This document shows positions 1-9,474 of a stretch of 64,000 nt of DNA, piece after piece (the stretch's first letter is position 1; each line of letters starts with the position of its first letter). The position numbers and the translations under genes are program-made. The notes beneath the pieces are model-generated. The model did not search any database and was not told where the DNA came from. It saw nothing but the letters and a program-made list of their open reading frames with translations. The DNA comes from JALZEG01 sp035942255 (GTDB lineage: Bacteria; Actinomycetota; CADDZG01; WHSQ01). The stretch covers positions 1 to 64,000 of the forward strand of contig DASZDG010000022.1 in the NCBI GenBank assembly GCA_035942255.1, in the 5' to 3' direction.

Positions 1-1309
<1,309 letters not shown>

Positions 1310-1377
1310 AGTAATTAGCTCCTAGTTGAAGCGCACTGGTTTTGGCACACTGTTCAGTTCTAGGGAGCGACAGCTCT

Positions 1378-1403
1378 AAGAGGCGGCCCTCGGGCCGCCT
1401 CTT
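1378..1403 (+). terminator. Hairpin terminator after 16S rRNA
   Basis: Perfect 12-bp inverted repeat (1378-1389 with 1392-1403, arms AAGAGGCGGCCC) followed on the plus strand by TTTCGCG. It lies about 75 nt after the 16S 3' end. On the minus strand the downstream sequence is less T-rich, so plus-strand termination of the rRNA transcript is the better reading, although it could also end the minus-strand gene at 1422. Confidence 0.7.
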
Positions 1404-1421
1404 TCGCGTCCGGACTGCTCT

Positions 1422-2019
1422 TTAGATCGGCAGGTTCACCTCGCCCTGCACGCGGCCCGTCAGGGGGCCGCCGTGGGGGCACACGTTGCTCGGCGAGATC
1501 ACGCCGGCGAACGTCGCGCTGCCCGCTCCGCTCAGGAGCCCGGTCGCGCTCCCGCCGTCCGCGAAGTAGATCCGGTGACCGCTCGTCACGATCTCGGCGG
1601 CGGCCCCCTCGATCCTCGCGGTGAAGTCGAACTCCAGCCACGGCGGTGGTGAAAGCCGCTCCGTGGAGAGCGGGGAGGTCCCAAACGGTCGCGGTGCCCT
1701 GCACGGTCGCCAGAAGCGCGGGCTCGTTGGCGACGCACGCCGCGGAGTACTCGAACACGGCTCCGGTCGGGCCCACTCCGTAGACGAGGTACGGGCTCCC
1801 GTCGTCGGCCGTCCCGCTCGCCGACACGTCCGCGAGCGCGGGCAGGGCTCCGTCTCCGCACCAGCCGCTGGCCGCCGGGGTCGGAAAGGCGGGGAGCCGG
1901 ATCTCGCATTCGAACGCGACCTCTCCCGAGATCGACGCAAGTGCCGGCGCCGGCACGAGGGCCGGGGCCACCGCCATGACCACGACGCACAGCACGTTCC
2001 TCAACCGGTGCCGGACCAT
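1422..2019 (-). pseudogene. Secreted hypothetical protein, frameshifted
   Basis: I do not recognise the family. The start is ATG at 2019, preceded by a strong AAGGAGGG site. The N-terminus is a signal peptide (hydrophobic core about residues 10-28, ending PALAS). Sensible coding sequence with paired cysteines runs in the first frame to about position 1645, ending ...HGAAFTTAV. It then continues in the next frame as WLEFDFTARIEGAAAEIV... to a stop at 1422. The switch falls within about 1630-1650, in a run of CCACCGCCG. Read through one shifted base, the protein would be about 198 residues. This is either a real frameshift mutation or a sequencing or assembly indel. Confidence 0.6.
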
Positions 2020-2094
2020 TGGTCCCTCCTTCTCTCGCGCCTCACGTTGGTTGAGGTACGTGTCGAAGGGGGGCGGCCTTACGCGCAGCTCGGC

Positions 2095-2586
2095 TCAGCT
2101 CGGGAGCACTACGCTCAGCCGCCCGAAGGTGTCGGCGTAGATCAGGTCTCCCGTTCGCTCGGCCGGGACCGACAGCAGGACGGTGACCGGCGCCTCCGGG
2201 ACCGTTCCGGGGACCACCCGCTCGAGGACGGCGTCGCCGATCAGGCGGTCGAGCCGCGGCTCCTCCGTCACCGGCGGCTCCCATGTCACCCACAGCTCGA
2301 AGGTCGTGCCGGGGGCCGCGTCGGGCGGCAGGCCCTGGAGGTCGTGCAGCCCGACGGCGTAGCTGCGCCTTGCGGGTGCGGGGGGCACGGCGGCGTCGAC
2401 GGGCGCGCTCGCGATCGCGCTCGGGGACGGTGCCGGCGCGGTCTCGTCAGGGCTCGCGCTCCTGGCCGGAGCGGCGATCGGCGCCGGCGCAGCCGGGGGA
2501 GGGCTCACCAGCACGTTCACCCCGATGATCCCGAGGAGGGCTACGGCTCCGCCCGCGGCTGCGAGGTTCTTCGTCCGAGGCGTCAT
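2095..2586 (-). CDS. Membrane-anchored protein with RcpC/CpaB-like C-terminus
   Basis: 163 residues. ATG at 2586 is chosen because AAGGAG sits 8 nt upstream. There is one N-terminal membrane segment (about residues 9-28), then an Ala/Pro/Ser-rich linker (about 30-80), then a folded region ending APVTVLLSVPAERTGDLIY and ADTFGRLSVVLP. That end resembles the end of RcpC domains of CpaB-type Flp pilus proteins. It lies 2 kb from the pilus operon on the opposite strand, which supports a pilus or envelope role, but the assignment is by motif resemblance only. Confidence 0.55.
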   Translation of the reverse strand: MTPRTKNLAAAGGAVALLGIIGVNVLVSPPPAAPAPIAAPARSASPDETAPAPSPSAIASAPVDAAVPPAPARRSYAVGLHDLQGLPPDAAPGTTFELWVTWEPPVTEEPRLDRLIGDAVLERVVPGTVPEAPVTVLLSVPAERTGDLIYADTFGRLSVVLPS

Positions 2587-2692
2587 GCGAGGAGCTCCTT
2601 CCGAACGAGGTGACCCGTCAGGCCGCCGCCCTTCCGGTTTAAGGGCCGCGCTCCCGGTGCCGTAGGGACGGCGACCTGCGGGACGTCTCGGC

Positions 2693-3394
2693 TCATGCAC
2701 GCTCCGGGGGGAGCTCGAGGACCTGCCCCGGACGGATGAGGTCGGGGTTCGGACCTATCTCCTCGCGGTTCGCCCGGTGGATCCGGGGCCAGTACCGGGC
2801 GATCCTCCGGATGTCGTCGGTCTCGAGGCGCGCGGCTGCAATGGACCAGAGCGTCTCGCCGGGCAGGACCGCATGCCACCGCTCGCGCTGGGGGGCCGCG
2901 GAACGACCCGGCGTCGCCGAGCGCGTGTCCTCGTTCCACCGTCGGAACAGCCGCGCTCCGCTGAGCGATCCACCGCGGTGCACCGCGGGGTGGACCGTTC
3001 GACGCTCTGGATCGGTCCATGACGGCACGGTCGTGACCGGCGAGCCCGCGGGGGGTTCGGCCGGGCCGGGCAGGCGAGGAGGGGGGAACCCGCCCGGCTC
3101 CGACCGAAGGCTGGAAATGTCGACCGAGTACGCCGGCGTGCGACGAGGAAGAGGCCGTTCGGCGGCCGCAGCGGGCGAGCCCGCGCCGATCAGGAGCCCG
3201 AGGACCGATAGTCCCCGGCGCACCGGGCGGGAAGGTCCCGTGTCGGGTCGCGTCCCCGGCGTGGCCGGCGCGGAAACCAGGCTCCTAACGCCCCGGCAAA
3301 GCATCTGGTACAGGAAGATTGCGGCCAGAGCAGGCAAGGCAAGCTCGTTGACGCTGGCGAGCGCTCGTTCGAGGTCCGTGGGCGAGATTCCCAT
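2693..3394 (-). CDS. LysM-domain membrane protein
   Basis: 233 residues. The frame stays open upstream, but ATG at 3394 is preferred: GGGAGGT lies 6 nt before it and a promoter (3450-3478) lies inside the longer frame. There is a hydrophobic segment at about residues 15-32 and a second at about 60-78, then a long Pro/Arg-rich linker. The C-terminal LysM domain (about 175-230) reads RWHAVLPGETLWSIAAARL through PDLIRPGQVLELP, a typical peptidoglycan-binding LysM. Actinobacteria often carry such a LysM protein beside Tad pilus genes; a cell-wall docking role is inference. Confidence 0.75.
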   Translation of the reverse strand: MGISPTDLERALASVNELALPALAAIFLYQMLCRGVRSLVSAPATPGTRPDTGPSRPVRRGLSVLGLLIGAGSPAAAAERPLPRRTPAYSVDISSLRSEPGGFPPPRLPGPAEPPAGSPVTTVPSWTDPERRTVHPAVHRGGSLSGARLFRRWNEDTRSATPGRSAAPQRERWHAVLPGETLWSIAAARLETDDIRRIARYWPRIHRANREEIGPNPDLIRPGQVLELPPERA

Positions 3395-3421
3395 TCCGTT
3401 ACCTCCCGTTGCCTCTGGAAG

Positions 3422-3440
3422 CTTGCGTTTACTTGCGTTT
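3422..3440. repeat. 10-bp-phased direct repeat, candidate operator
   Basis: CTTGCGTTT occurs at 3422-3430 and again at 3432-3440, one helical turn apart, between the LysM promoter and its start codon. Similar phased repeats lie at 3481-3495 and 4383-4398. Confidence 0.45.
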
Positions 3441-3449
3441 GATGGAGCA

Positions 3450-3478
3450 TCTTTATCTCCCGTCATCTCGGTTGTCAA
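3450..3478 (-). promoter_or_regulatory. Sigma-70-type promoter of the LysM gene
   Basis: On the minus strand a perfect -35 hexamer TTGACA (3478-3473) is followed after 17 nt by TAAAGA (3455-3450). Transcription would start near 3443 and leave about a 50-nt leader before ATG 3394. That leader contains the 9-bp direct repeat at 3422-3440. Confidence 0.6.
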
Positions 3479-3480
3479 CG

Positions 3481-3495
3481 GTTTGTTTGGGTTTG
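3481..3495. repeat. GTTTG direct repeat, candidate operator
   Basis: GTTTG at 3481-3485 and 3491-3495 (10-bp period), just upstream of the LysM -35 box and between the divergent genes at 3394 and 3552. Confidence 0.4.
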
Positions 3496-3551
3496 ACGCC
3501 ATTCGCCGCTCTATGCAACTATCTCGCCGTCTTTCTCGTGGGGAGGAAGCA

Positions 3552-4058
3552 GTGGGCGGATCGAGACGAATCGACTGGCTGGACGACCTCGGGGCGGCGT
3601 TCGAGGCCGCGGAGCAACGCGACGAGGAGGCCGCGGCGGCCGACCTCGCGTTCAGCCTGCGGCAGGACGTGGACGTGCAGTCCGCGGTGCGGGGGCAGGG
3701 ATGGGCGCTCCTCGTCGCGGGGGGACTGGCCGCGGTCGTCGACGAGGTCGGAGCCGACTACGTGGTCGCGGGAGCGGACGTGGTGCCGGCGTCGCGAGCG
3801 GTGCTTCGCTCAGCCGACGTCCCGGCCCCCCGCCACAGCGAGCGGTCGTTTGCGGAATGGCTGTCCGCGGCGAGCCGGAGGGGCGCGAGCGTAGAGGTGC
3901 GCGCCGGGGGCCGCGGCGTCCGGGGGCAGCTGGTCACCGTGGGGCGGGACCACCTGGAGGTACGGGCCGGAACGGCGCGGACGATCGTGGGGTTGTCGGC
4001 CGTAGATGCGGTGGGGTTGAGCGAGGGTTACTCGGCCTCGCGGGGGTTGAGCGGATGA
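3552..4058 (+). CDS. Conserved actinobacterial protein with Sm-like C-terminus
   Basis: 168 residues, GTG start at 3552 with GGGAGG a few bases upstream; no signal peptide or membrane segment. The N-terminal half is acidic and helical (LDDLGAAFEAAEQRDEE). The C-terminal part (about 115-165) reads ASVEVRAGGRGVRGQLVTVG then RDHLEVRAG and IVGLSAVDAVG. This pattern, a strand-rich module with a V.L/G..RG.L..VG.D...V signature, is shared by actinobacterial proteins of about 200 residues often found next to CpaB/SAF genes. Function is unknown. Its last 31 nt overlap the convergent regulator gene. Confidence 0.7.
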   Translation: MGGSRRIDWLDDLGAAFEAAEQRDEEAAAADLAFSLRQDVDVQSAVRGQGWALLVAGGLAAVVDEVGADYVVAGADVVPASRAVLRSADVPAPRHSERSFAEWLSAASRRGASVEVRAGGRGVRGQLVTVGRDHLEVRAGTARTIVGLSAVDAVGLSEGYSASRGLSG

Positions 4059-4309
4059 GCCTTCGCCCACTCCTGCGTCTCGCGATGGAGCCGGTCGATG
4101 TACTCCTGGAGCTGCTGGCGCCCCACTCGCCAGACGCCGCGGCCCCCGATCTTGATCGCCGGAAGCTCCCGGGAGCGAACGAGCGCGTACACCTGCGGGA
4201 CGCTCACGTTCAGGTAGCGCGCGACGTCCTCGAGCGTCAGGAACCCGGGCTCGATGACCGGCGCGCGCTCCTCGGTCCCGCCTCCCGCCGTCGTGTCACC
4301 ATCCGCCAT
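4028..4309 (-). CDS. BldC-like helix-turn-helix regulator (excisionase/MerR fold)
   Basis: 93 residues; ATG at 4309 is preferred because GAAGGA lies 7 nt upstream, although the frame is open to 4360. The core reads FLTLEDVARYLNVSVPQVYA then LVRSRELPAIKIGGRGVWRV and LQEYIDRL, the winged-helix DNA-binding domain of the excisionase/BldC group with its wing at KIGGRGVWRV. BldC proteins bind head to tail on direct repeats. Phased repeats lie on both sides of this gene, in front of the pilus operon and the LysM gene, so those are likely targets. It could instead be annotated only as a generic DNA-binding protein. Confidence 0.85.
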   Translation of the reverse strand: MADGDTTAGGGTEERAPVIEPGFLTLEDVARYLNVSVPQVYALVRSRELPAIKIGGRGVWRVGRQQLQEYIDRLHRETQEWAKAHPLNPREAE

Positions 4310-4382
4310 CAGGACGTCCTTCGTCAGCTGCGTCACCCGGCGAGGATACCAACGTCTCACCGGCTAGCCGGGATTTACGCCT

Positions 4383-4398
4383 GTTTGGATTCGTTTGG
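4383..4398. repeat. GTTTGG direct repeat upstream of the pilus operon, candidate operator
   Basis: GTTTGG at 4383-4388 and 4393-4398 (10-bp period), 45 nt before the cpaB start codon and between the divergent regulator and pilus genes. Confidence 0.45.
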
Positions 4399-4442
4399 GG
4401 TGCTTCCGGCAACAGCCCCCTCTCCGGCGGGAGCGGAGTGAA

Positions 4443-5120
4443 GTGGACGTTCCCCAGGCGCGGCGGTTGCCGCGCCCCCGCTGGATCAACGCCCGGACCG
4501 TTCTGGGGCTCGTGTTGTTCACGATGTCGCTCGTCATAGGGCGGTCGGTCCTCGAGGGGGCCGAGACGACCGTCCGGATGTGGGCCGCGGCCCGCGACCT
4601 CCGGCAGGACCAGACGCTGACCTCGGGGGACCTCGTTCCCGCCGACGTGAAGCTCCCGTCCGACGTCGCGGCGGCTTACGCGGGCGCCGGGGCGGACCTG
4701 GAGGGCGCGGTCCTGATGCGTCCGCTGCGGGCGGGCGAGCTGATCCCGTCCGACTGGATCGCCACGGGGGCGCCTGCGGTGGCCGGCCGCTCGATCTCGA
4801 TCCCGGTCACGCCCGAGCACGCGGTCGGAGGGGACGTCCGTCCCGGCGACCGCGTCGACGTCTACGCGACGTTCGACGCATCGGGTGACCGCGCCCGGAC
4901 CTCGCTGCTCGTCCGCGACGTGGAGGTCCTGGACGTGGTCGAGGCCGGCGGGCTCGTCGTCGGCGAGGAGGCCGTCGTCGGGCTGACGGTGGCGGTGACG
5001 CCGCCGGAGGCGGCGCGGCTCGCGTTCGCCATCCGCACGGCCGAGCTCGACGTCGCTCTCGTCGCCGGAGCGTCGACCGAGGACTCCGGGGAAACGGTCA
5101 CGGCGGAGGATTTCCCGTGA
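4443..5120 (+). CDS. cpaB: Flp pilus assembly protein CpaB (SAF and RcpC domains)
   Basis: 225 residues with GTG at 4443; a longer frame would need TTG at 4395 and would read through the operator region, so the shorter form with GGAG upstream is preferred. One membrane segment lies at about 17-36. A SAF domain follows (about 44-105, AARDLRQDQTLTSGDLVPAD and MRPLRAGELIPSDW), then an RcpC domain (about 112-215, SISIPVTPEHAVGGDVRPGD, RVDVYATF). It is the first gene of the pilus operon and overlaps cpaE. In other bacteria CpaB sits in the envelope and helps pilus passage or stability. Confidence 0.9.
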   Translation: MDVPQARRLPRPRWINARTVLGLVLFTMSLVIGRSVLEGAETTVRMWAAARDLRQDQTLTSGDLVPADVKLPSDVAAAYAGAGADLEGAVLMRPLRAGELIPSDWIATGAPAVAGRSISIPVTPEHAVGGDVRPGDRVDVYATFDASGDRARTSLLVRDVEVLDVVEAGGLVVGEEAVVGLTVAVTPPEAARLAFAIRTAELDVALVAGASTEDSGETVTAEDFP

Positions 5121-6313
5121 TGCCGCTGCGCGTCGTCACGGTAGCCGGAGCGCCCGAGGCCGAGGCTGCCTTCGCCACGGCCCTGGCGCGGCGCACCGAT
5201 GCGGAGATCGTGCTCCGGTGCGTCGACCGGGTCGAGCTGCTCGCCGCGATCCGCGGCGCGACGCCGGACCTCGTCGTCTGCGTCGGCAGCCCCTCGTGGC
5301 TGGACCGGCAGTCGTGCGACGAGGCCGTGGCCGAGCGGATCCCCGTCGTCGGGCTCGCGTGCTCCGCGGACGACGGCGACGCGTTCGCGCGGCTGGGCAT
5401 CCTGGTCCTGCCCGCCGACGCAGAGATCGATCGGGTGCTGGGCGTGGGGGCATCCGGAGACGCGCTTCCCGAGGCCCCCGCGGCCCTGGCGCGCTCGCTT
5501 GGCGAGACCGGGCGCCTGATCGCGGTGTGGGGGCCGAAGGGCGCGCCGGGACGGTCGACGATCGCCGCCGAGCTCGCGGCGGAGCTGGCGCATTCGGGCG
5601 CGACCTGCGCGCTCGTCGACGCGGACACCTACGGCGGCGACCTCGCGCAGATGCTCGGCGTGGTCGAGGAGCTGCCGACGATCGTCTGGGCCTGCCGTGC
5701 GGCGGCGCGACCCGACGCGGATCCGCTGGAGGGGATCCGGCGTACCGGCCCGCGGGGGCCGGCGCTGATCGCCGGCATCCCGCGCTCGGACTTATGGAAG
5801 GACATCGGGGACTTCGGCTGGCGCGAGCTGCTGGCGCGGCTGCGTGCGGCCTTCGACCACGTCGTCGTCGACATCGGGTTCTCTCTCGAGGACCCGTCGT
5901 CTCCGCTCGGCGGCGACGGCCGGAACCACGTGGCGCGCGCCGCGGTCCGGGAGGCCGACCGCGTCGTCGCCGTATGCCGGTGCGACCCCGTCGGCCTGAA
6001 GACCTTCCTGTGGTCGTACCCCGCGCTAGCCGAGCTCGTGGCGGAAGACAGGGTGGTCGTGTGCGCCAACCGAGTGGCGCCGGGAGAGGAGGGTGCGGCC
6101 GCCGACCTGCTGCGCCGGCACGCACGGAAGCGGCCGGCCGCGTACCTGCCCGACGAGCCGGCGACGTTCCGCGCCGCGGTGGCGAAGGGTGTTCCGGCGC
6201 GGGACCTTGCTCCCGGCTCCGCGGCAGCGAGGGCGGTGCGGGGACTCGCGGCCGCACTCGGAGGAGCGCCGCGCCCCACCGGGGTGTTCGCGCGCCTGGC
6301 GGGGCGGGCGTAG
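5117..6313 (+). CDS. cpaE: CpaE-like pilus-assembly ATPase (ParA/MinD fold)
   Basis: 398 residues; GTG at 5117 is followed at once by ATG at 5120, so either may be used, and the gene overlaps the cpaB stop. An N-terminal receiver-like region (about 1-125) precedes the MinD/ParA domain. The deviant Walker A reads WGPKGAPGRSTIAAELA at about 138-154, and the next acidic motif is LVDADTYGGDLAQML at about 166. The second P-loop lysine is Arg here. In Tad systems CpaE/TadZ proteins place the apparatus in the cell. Confidence 0.88.
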   Translation: MMPLRVVTVAGAPEAEAAFATALARRTDAEIVLRCVDRVELLAAIRGATPDLVVCVGSPSWLDRQSCDEAVAERIPVVGLACSADDGDAFARLGILVLPADAEIDRVLGVGASGDALPEAPAALARSLGETGRLIAVWGPKGAPGRSTIAAELAAELAHSGATCALVDADTYGGDLAQMLGVVEELPTIVWACRAAARPDADPLEGIRRTGPRGPALIAGIPRSDLWKDIGDFGWRELLARLRAAFDHVVVDIGFSLEDPSSPLGGDGRNHVARAAVREADRVVAVCRCDPVGLKTFLWSYPALAELVAEDRVVVCANRVAPGEEGAAADLLRRHARKRPAAYLPDEPATFRAAVAKGVPARDLAPGSAAARAVRGLAAALGGAPRPTGVFARLAGRA

Positions 6314-6315
6314 CC

Positions 6316-7536
6316 GTGAACGCATCGGCGGCCATCGTCGAGGGGGAGGTGCGGGAGCTGATCCGCGCCCGCGGCGTCGATCCCGTACGGGACGGCGTCG
6401 CGTCCGTGGAGCGGCTGGTCGACGAGGTGCTCGCGGACTACGAGGCGCGCGTGCAGTCGAGCACGCTCCCGCGCCTCGACGACCGCTCGGCGCTGCGGAA
6501 GAAGGTCCTCGACGACGTCGCCGGGTTCGGCGCGCTGCAACCCCTGCTCGACGATCCCGGCGTAGAGGAGATTTGGATCAACGGGCCGGGGCGGGTGTTC
6601 TGCGCGCGCGAGGGGGCGCACGTGCTGACGAATGTCGCCCTCGGCGACAAGGCGATCCGGGATCTCGTCGAGCGGATGCTGCGGACGAGCGGCCGGCGCC
6701 TCGATCTCTCGAGCCCGTTCGTCGACGCGACGCTCCCCGACGGGTCACGTCTCCACGTCGCGATCCCCGACATCACGCGGCGGCACTGGGCGGTGAACAT
6801 CCGGAAGTTCGTGCTGCGCGCGCACCGGCTCGAAGAGCTCGTGCGCCTCGGCTCCCTCGACCCCGCGCCGGGTCGCTTCCTCGAGGCCGCGGTTCGTGCG
6901 GGTCTCAACGTCGTCGTCTCGGGCGCCACGCAGGCCGGCAAGACCACGCTGTTGAACTGCCTCGCGGCGGCGATTCCACATCGCGAGCGCGTGATCACGT
7001 GCGAGGAGGTCTTCGAGCTGCAGGTCTCGCTTCCGGACGTCGTCGCGATGCAGACGCGGGGCGAGAACCTGGAGGGCCGCGGCGCGATCGACCTGCGGCG
7101 TCTGGTCGTCGAGGCCCTCCGGATGCGGCCCAACCGCGTGATCGTGGGCGAGGTCAGGGGGGCCGAGGCGCTGGACCTGCTCGTCGCGCTGAACTCGGGC
7201 CTGCCGGGCATGACGTCGATCCACGCGAACAGCGCGCACGAGGCGATCACGAAGCTGACCACGCTGCCTCTGCTCGCGGGGGAGAACGTGACGCACTCGT
7301 TCGTGGTGCCGACGGTCGCGTCGTCGGTCGACCTGATGGTCCACCTCGGGACGAGCGGGTCGCGCCGCCGCGTGCTCCAGCTGCTCGGCGTCACCGGACG
7401 GATCGAGGGCGACCGCATCGAGACCGTGTCGCTGTGGGAGCGCCGCAGCGACCGCCTCGAGTGGACGGGTCAGCAGCCTCCGGGCCTGGAGCGCTTCGCG
7501 GCCGCGGGCATAGACGTGCGGGGGCTGATGCGATGA
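6316..7536 (+). CDS. tadA: Tad secretion ATPase TadA/CpaF
   Basis: 406 residues, GTG start 2 nt after the cpaE stop. A hexameric GSPII_E-type ATPase that powers Flp pilus assembly at the inner face of the membrane. The N-terminal region has the usual LLDDPGVEEIWINGPGRVF motif. Walker A is GATQAGKTT at about 204-212, followed by the acidic motif CEEVFELQ, Walker B-like NRVIVGEVRGAEALD and the histidine-box segment GMTSIHANSAHEAITKL. Length is normal for the family. The tadB start overlaps its stop as ATGA. Confidence 0.95.
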   Translation: MNASAAIVEGEVRELIRARGVDPVRDGVASVERLVDEVLADYEARVQSSTLPRLDDRSALRKKVLDDVAGFGALQPLLDDPGVEEIWINGPGRVFCAREGAHVLTNVALGDKAIRDLVERMLRTSGRRLDLSSPFVDATLPDGSRLHVAIPDITRRHWAVNIRKFVLRAHRLEELVRLGSLDPAPGRFLEAAVRAGLNVVVSGATQAGKTTLLNCLAAAIPHRERVITCEEVFELQVSLPDVVAMQTRGENLEGRGAIDLRRLVVEALRMRPNRVIVGEVRGAEALDLLVALNSGLPGMTSIHANSAHEAITKLTTLPLLAGENVTHSFVVPTVASSVDLMVHLGTSGSRRRVLQLLGVTGRIEGDRIETVSLWERRSDRLEWTGQQPPGLERFAAAGIDVRGLMR

Positions 7537-8378
7537 CGACGCTCGTCGCAACCCTCGCCGCCCTCGGGCTGCTGCTCGTCTACGACGGCCTCGCGCGGGA
7601 GCCGGTGCGCCGCTCCCGCATCGCCGGCCCGTTGCGCCGGCTCGCGACGGAGTCCGGGATCAACGGGCTTACGCCGGCGCGGCTCGTAGCGGCGTGTGCC
7701 GCGGCCATCGTCATCTCCCTGGTCGTGACCGCGGGCGCGACGGGCTCGCTCGTGATCGCCCTCGCAATCGCGCTTCCCGCGGGAGCCGCACCCGTGTCTT
7801 TCGTGAGGCATCGCCGGGACGCGCGGCGCCGGAGGCTGCGCGAGGAATGGCCGGACGCGCTGGCGTCGCTGATCGCGGGCGTGCGTGCGGGGATGTCGTT
7901 GCCCGAATGCTGCGCCGCGCTGGCGGAGCGGGGGCCGGCCGCCCTCGCACCCGGCGCTCGTGCTTTCACCGCCACCTATCACGCGACGGGCAGCTTCGAC
8001 GCCGCGCTGACGCGTCTGCAAGACGAGCTGGCGGACCCCATCGCCGATCGCGTCGCCACCGCTCTGCGTCTGGCTGCGGACGTGGGGGGGACGGATCTCG
8101 TGCGCGTGCTGCGAACGCTCGCGGACTTCCTGCGCGAGGACGTGCGCGTCCGCAAGGAGATAGAGGCGCGGTGGTCGTGGACGGTGACCGCAGCGCGCGT
8201 CGCGGCGGCGGCTCCGTGGATCGTGCTGTTGCTCATGGCGACGCGGCCCGAGGCCGCGCGGGCGTACGAGTCGGCCGCGGGAGCGACCGTGATCGGGGCC
8301 GGCGCGGCCGCGACGTTCGCGGGCTACCGGCTGATGCTGCGTGCGGCGCGGCTCCCGGAGGAGAGGCGGGCCGCATGA
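7533..8378 (+). CDS. tadB: Tad pilus inner-membrane protein TadB
   Basis: 281 residues, ATGA overlap with tadA. Membrane segments lie at the N-terminus (about 1-18), at about 55-90, and as a C-terminal pair at about 215-275. Between them is a cytoplasmic T2SSF domain (about 105-205: EEWPDALASLIAGVRAGMSL, SFDAALTRLQDELADPIADR). TadB and TadC form the platform on which the TadA ATPase acts. Confidence 0.9.
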   Translation: MTTLVATLAALGLLLVYDGLAREPVRRSRIAGPLRRLATESGINGLTPARLVAACAAAIVISLVVTAGATGSLVIALAIALPAGAAPVSFVRHRRDARRRRLREEWPDALASLIAGVRAGMSLPECCAALAERGPAALAPGARAFTATYHATGSFDAALTRLQDELADPIADRVATALRLAADVGGTDLVRVLRTLADFLREDVRVRKEIEARWSWTVTAARVAAAAPWIVLLLMATRPEAARAYESAAGATVIGAGAAATFAGYRLMLRAARLPEERRAA

Positions 8379-9274
8379 GGCTCGTGATCGCCGCCGGAGC
8401 CGGCGCGGGCTTGTGGCTCGCCGCGGCCGGGCTGCCGGTGCTGCGGACGCGGACGCTGGCGGAACGCGTCGAGCCCTATCTCGGCGGGCTTCACGGGAAG
8501 CCGAGCGCGCTGGTGAGGCTCGGCGCGCCTGCACGGTCGCGACTCGTGGAACGGGTAGCGACCGTCCTCGGCGGCCGCGAGGAGCCGGCGGGCCTGCGGG
8601 CGCGGCTGGCCGCCGCCGGGTCGACGCGCAGCCCGGACGACTTCCGTGTCGAGCAGGTGACGTGGGCGCTGGGAGGGCTGGCCGCGGCCCTCGGGCTGAC
8701 GATCGCTGCGGTCGCGGCCGGTCTGGACGTCGCGCCGGCGGCGGTTCCCGCTGGCGCCCTCGTCGCGGCCGTCACCGGGTGGGCCGGGCGCGACTGGTGG
8801 CTGACGAGGCAGATCGCGTCTCGACACGAGGCTCTGCGCGCCGAGCTCCCACCGGCGATCGACCTGCTCGTCCTGTCGCTCATGGCGGGGGAGTCGGTAC
8901 CGGCCGCGTTCGCGCGCGTCGCGGCTCTTCTGCGAGGGCCACTGGCCGAGGAGGTCGAGACGGTGCTCGCCGACATCCGCACGGGCTCCACCGCGATCGA
9001 GGCGCTGGAGGCCTTCGGCACGCGGGTTGCCGATCCCGCAGTCGGCCGGCTCGTCGACGCGCTCTGCACCGGCATCGAGAAGGGAGCGCCGCTTGCCGAC
9101 GTCCTGCGCGCGCAGGCCGACGACGGCCGCGACCTCGCGCGCCGGCGGCTGCTCGAGCTCGGCGGCCGGAGAGAGGTCTGGATGCTCGTGCCGGTGGTGT
9201 TCCTGATCATGCCGGTGGTCGTCGTCTGGGCGCTGTTCCCGGGCCTGGTCTCGCTGGAGTTGTTGGTCCCGTAG
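8375..9274 (+). CDS. tadC: Tad pilus inner-membrane protein TadC
   Basis: 299 residues, ATGA overlap with tadB. Same T2SSF architecture: an N-terminal membrane segment, a membrane pair near 95-135, then ELPPAIDLLVLSLMAGESVP and VVARVADPAVGRLVDALCTG-like helices, and a last pair near the C-terminus ending VVVWALFPGLVSLELLVP. Partner of TadB. Confidence 0.9.
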   Translation: MRLVIAAGAGAGLWLAAAGLPVLRTRTLAERVEPYLGGLHGKPSALVRLGAPARSRLVERVATVLGGREEPAGLRARLAAAGSTRSPDDFRVEQVTWALGGLAAALGLTIAAVAAGLDVAPAAVPAGALVAAVTGWAGRDWWLTRQIASRHEALRAELPPAIDLLVLSLMAGESVPAAFARVAALLRGPLAEEVETVLADIRTGSTAIEALEAFGTRVADPAVGRLVDALCTGIEKGAPLADVLRAQADDGRDLARRRLLELGGRREVWMLVPVVFLIMPVVVVWALFPGLVSLELLVP

Positions 9275-9285
9275 AAGGAGGAGAG

Positions 9286-9474
9286 GTGGGCGGACACGTG
9301 TTGGGAGCACTGCGGGTGATGCACGAGGACGAGGACGGCGACGTCCCCGGGTGGGTGCTTATCGTGTTGATGACCAGTGCCCTCGTGATCGCGATCTGGG
9401 GGATCGCGCGCGAGCGGCTGGTCGCGATCGTCGCGTCCGCGCTGTCGACGGTGTGCGGCCCCCTGGGTTGCTGA
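9286..9474 (+). CDS. Flp-like pilin or small Tad-locus membrane protein
   Basis: 62 residues. GTG at 9286 has a strong AAGGAGGAG just upstream; ATG at 9319 is an alternative. The sequence has a charged stretch HEDEDGDVPGW followed by a single membrane segment (VLIVLMTSALVIAIWGIA) and a short tail. This matches the short actinobacterial Flp-type pilins whose processing site lies just before the hydrophobic helix, in exactly the operon position where the pilin belongs. No prepilin peptidase gene is seen in the window. Confidence 0.7.
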   Translation: MGGHVLGALRVMHEDEDGDVPGWVLIVLMTSALVIAIWGIARERLVAIVASALSTVCGPLGC

